This document shows positions 62,619 to 64,000 of a stretch of 64,000 nucleotides of DNA, in pieces (position 1 is the stretch's first letter; the number at the start of each line of letters is the position of its first letter). Location of the stretch: contig CM022673.1 of assembly GCA_012295275.1 (NCBI GenBank), positions 10,620,288 to 10,684,287 on the forward strand, read 5' to 3'. Origin of the DNA: Chrysomallon squamiferum. Lineage: Eukaryota; Mollusca; Gastropoda; Neomphalida; Peltospiridae. The notes under the pieces are model-generated. The model ran no database searches and was not told where the DNA came from. It saw only the letters and a list, made by a program, of their open reading frames with translations. The translations under genes and the position numbers were made by a program.

Positions 62619-63864
62619 TTATTTATAAAATTTTAATTTTTATTATTTATTTTTACTTAATTATTATTTAAATGTGTGCTAAAACAAAAAATGCATTTGT
62701 TTTACTGTGCTGCATATGAAGCAATTACGATCAAACAAAAATAAATACATTTAAAAAATACTGTTTTGAAAAAAAAATAATAAAATAAATAAAAATTAAA
62801 ATTAAAATTCAAAATTAAAATAGTATAAAAATTAAGAGAACAGAAGAAAACGAATTAAAACCTATGTTCAAATGACAGTTAAGGCTAATAAGCACATTCA
62901 CTGACATTATAAAATTTTATTTCAGAAATAAAAAAGGAACAAATAAAATCCAAACTATTAGAATGAGTTTTTCATATTTTTCAGTTAGTTTTCCAGTTTT
63001 CCAAAATAACAGTGTTTCATTTCATATTCTAATTTAATTGATTTCCAAATAAAACCAAAAAAAAATAAAAATTAATTTTTGAAAATTCTGACACACAAAT
63101 CTATTCTAATATGTCTTTAATCTGCAAATAAATAAGTAAATAAATAAATAATGCACAATTTATAACATCTATAAACAAATAACATTATTTAATTAAAACA
63201 AAATTTTATTATTTTTTTAAATATGTAACTAAATAAATTACATGCCAAGCTAAAATTTCCACGTATTTACACACTGAATACTGAACATAAAATCATATTT
63301 AAAATAATAATAATAATAATAATAATTTGATAAAATCAACAAACTGAACTAAAATTAAGTTTATTAGTAACATATCTGATGCCCGTTTTATAACTTTTAA
63401 TTTAATATGTTGTTTTTGAAGAATTTAAACAATTAAAATTAATAAATTTTTTTCTGTATCTGCAAATTCTATAAATAAATGAATAAATTATTTTTAAAAT
63501 CTGATCAAATTAATTTTAAAAAAACCCAAATTTTTAATTATTGAACAAATAAAAATAATAATCTTCGTTATCACCACCATCATCATCATGATTATTATAA
63601 TAAAAATAATGGTAATAATAATGACAGCAGTTATAGTAATGATAATGCTAATATAAATTATGGATTATAAAGAAATCACTGATGGTTATAGTATTTTTGT
63701 GTTAATAATGTTAGTCTCTCATGTCTCATGCATGATGATAAATATTTGGTCAGTGTTATTTGATTTTTATTATTTATTATTTCTGGGGAGTATAATGTGA
63801 AATGAGAACGGACATAAATAATATGAATATATATTTTATGACACAGATACTGAATCAGTGTGAC

Positions 63865-63895
<31 letters not shown>

Positions 63896-64000
63896 ACAAT
63901 TCATTTGATAAGTGCCATGGAATACAAATTGTTAAGTTTTGATATCTGTAAAAATATAAATAATAATAAAGTTTAAATTTATTTTATTAAGTGTTTTTCA
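62272..64000 (-). other. SBF intron running off the window
   Basis: AT-rich sequence with (AAT)n near 62580-62610 and 63305-63325, AAAT repeats, and CAT/AAT mixtures near 63570-63650. The upstream SBF exon must end in phase 1 but is not recognisable here. Confidence 0.7.

Overview
This is animal nuclear DNA: intron-rich, very AT-rich and full of microsatellites ((GA)n, (ATT)n, (CA)n, A/T runs). Coding exons are short islands with canonical GT/AG borders. Two diverged copies of a tRNA-derived SINE of the type common in molluscs, together with protein divergence from vertebrate orthologues, point to a mollusc or close lophotrochozoan. There is no prokaryotic, viral or CRISPR content. All gene models were spliced by eye from phase-compatible GT/AG sites and homology; no transcript evidence was available.

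Layout. (1) 3287-18258 (+): a harmonin (USH1C) orthologue missing only its first few residues, with N-terminal domain, PDZ1, PDZ2, proline-rich linker, PDZ3 and a TFF C-terminus. (2) 21924-28890 (-): a 13-exon gene encoding a divergent basic helix-loop-helix protein resembling STRA8, the vertebrate meiotic-entry factor. (3) 30922-31530 (-): a small intronless gene with a GARIN/FAM71-type RAB2-binding domain. (4) 32266-33411 (+) and 36487-37557 (+): two tandem, full-length-homologous large exons with the same GARIN-type domain, both ending at a phase-0 donor. The second, and possibly both, splices into seven exons (38628-44155) encoding a Ras-family GEF domain and a long disordered tail. (5) 55466-62271 (-): the 3' half of a myotubularin-related SBF1/2 (MTMR5/13) pseudophosphatase gene, running out of the window.

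Main points of interest. The GARIN-type domain fused to a RasGEF domain is an architecture I do not know from described proteins, and its first exon is duplicated with separate putative promoters. Both putative promoters carry clustered TGACGT (CRE-type) sites. The GARIN-type genes sit beside a STRA8-like gene, so about 22 kb may be a male-germline-biased block. The STRA8-like gene has an upstream GCGGGAA site and twin CACGTG boxes, reminiscent of mammalian germline genes silenced by E2F6/MGA-MAX complexes.

A second theme is structural. At three exons in two unrelated genes, intronic tandem repeats of about 88-140 bp include the 3' splice site and the first 10-30 exon bases. This leaves one or more decoy acceptors upstream of the real exon.
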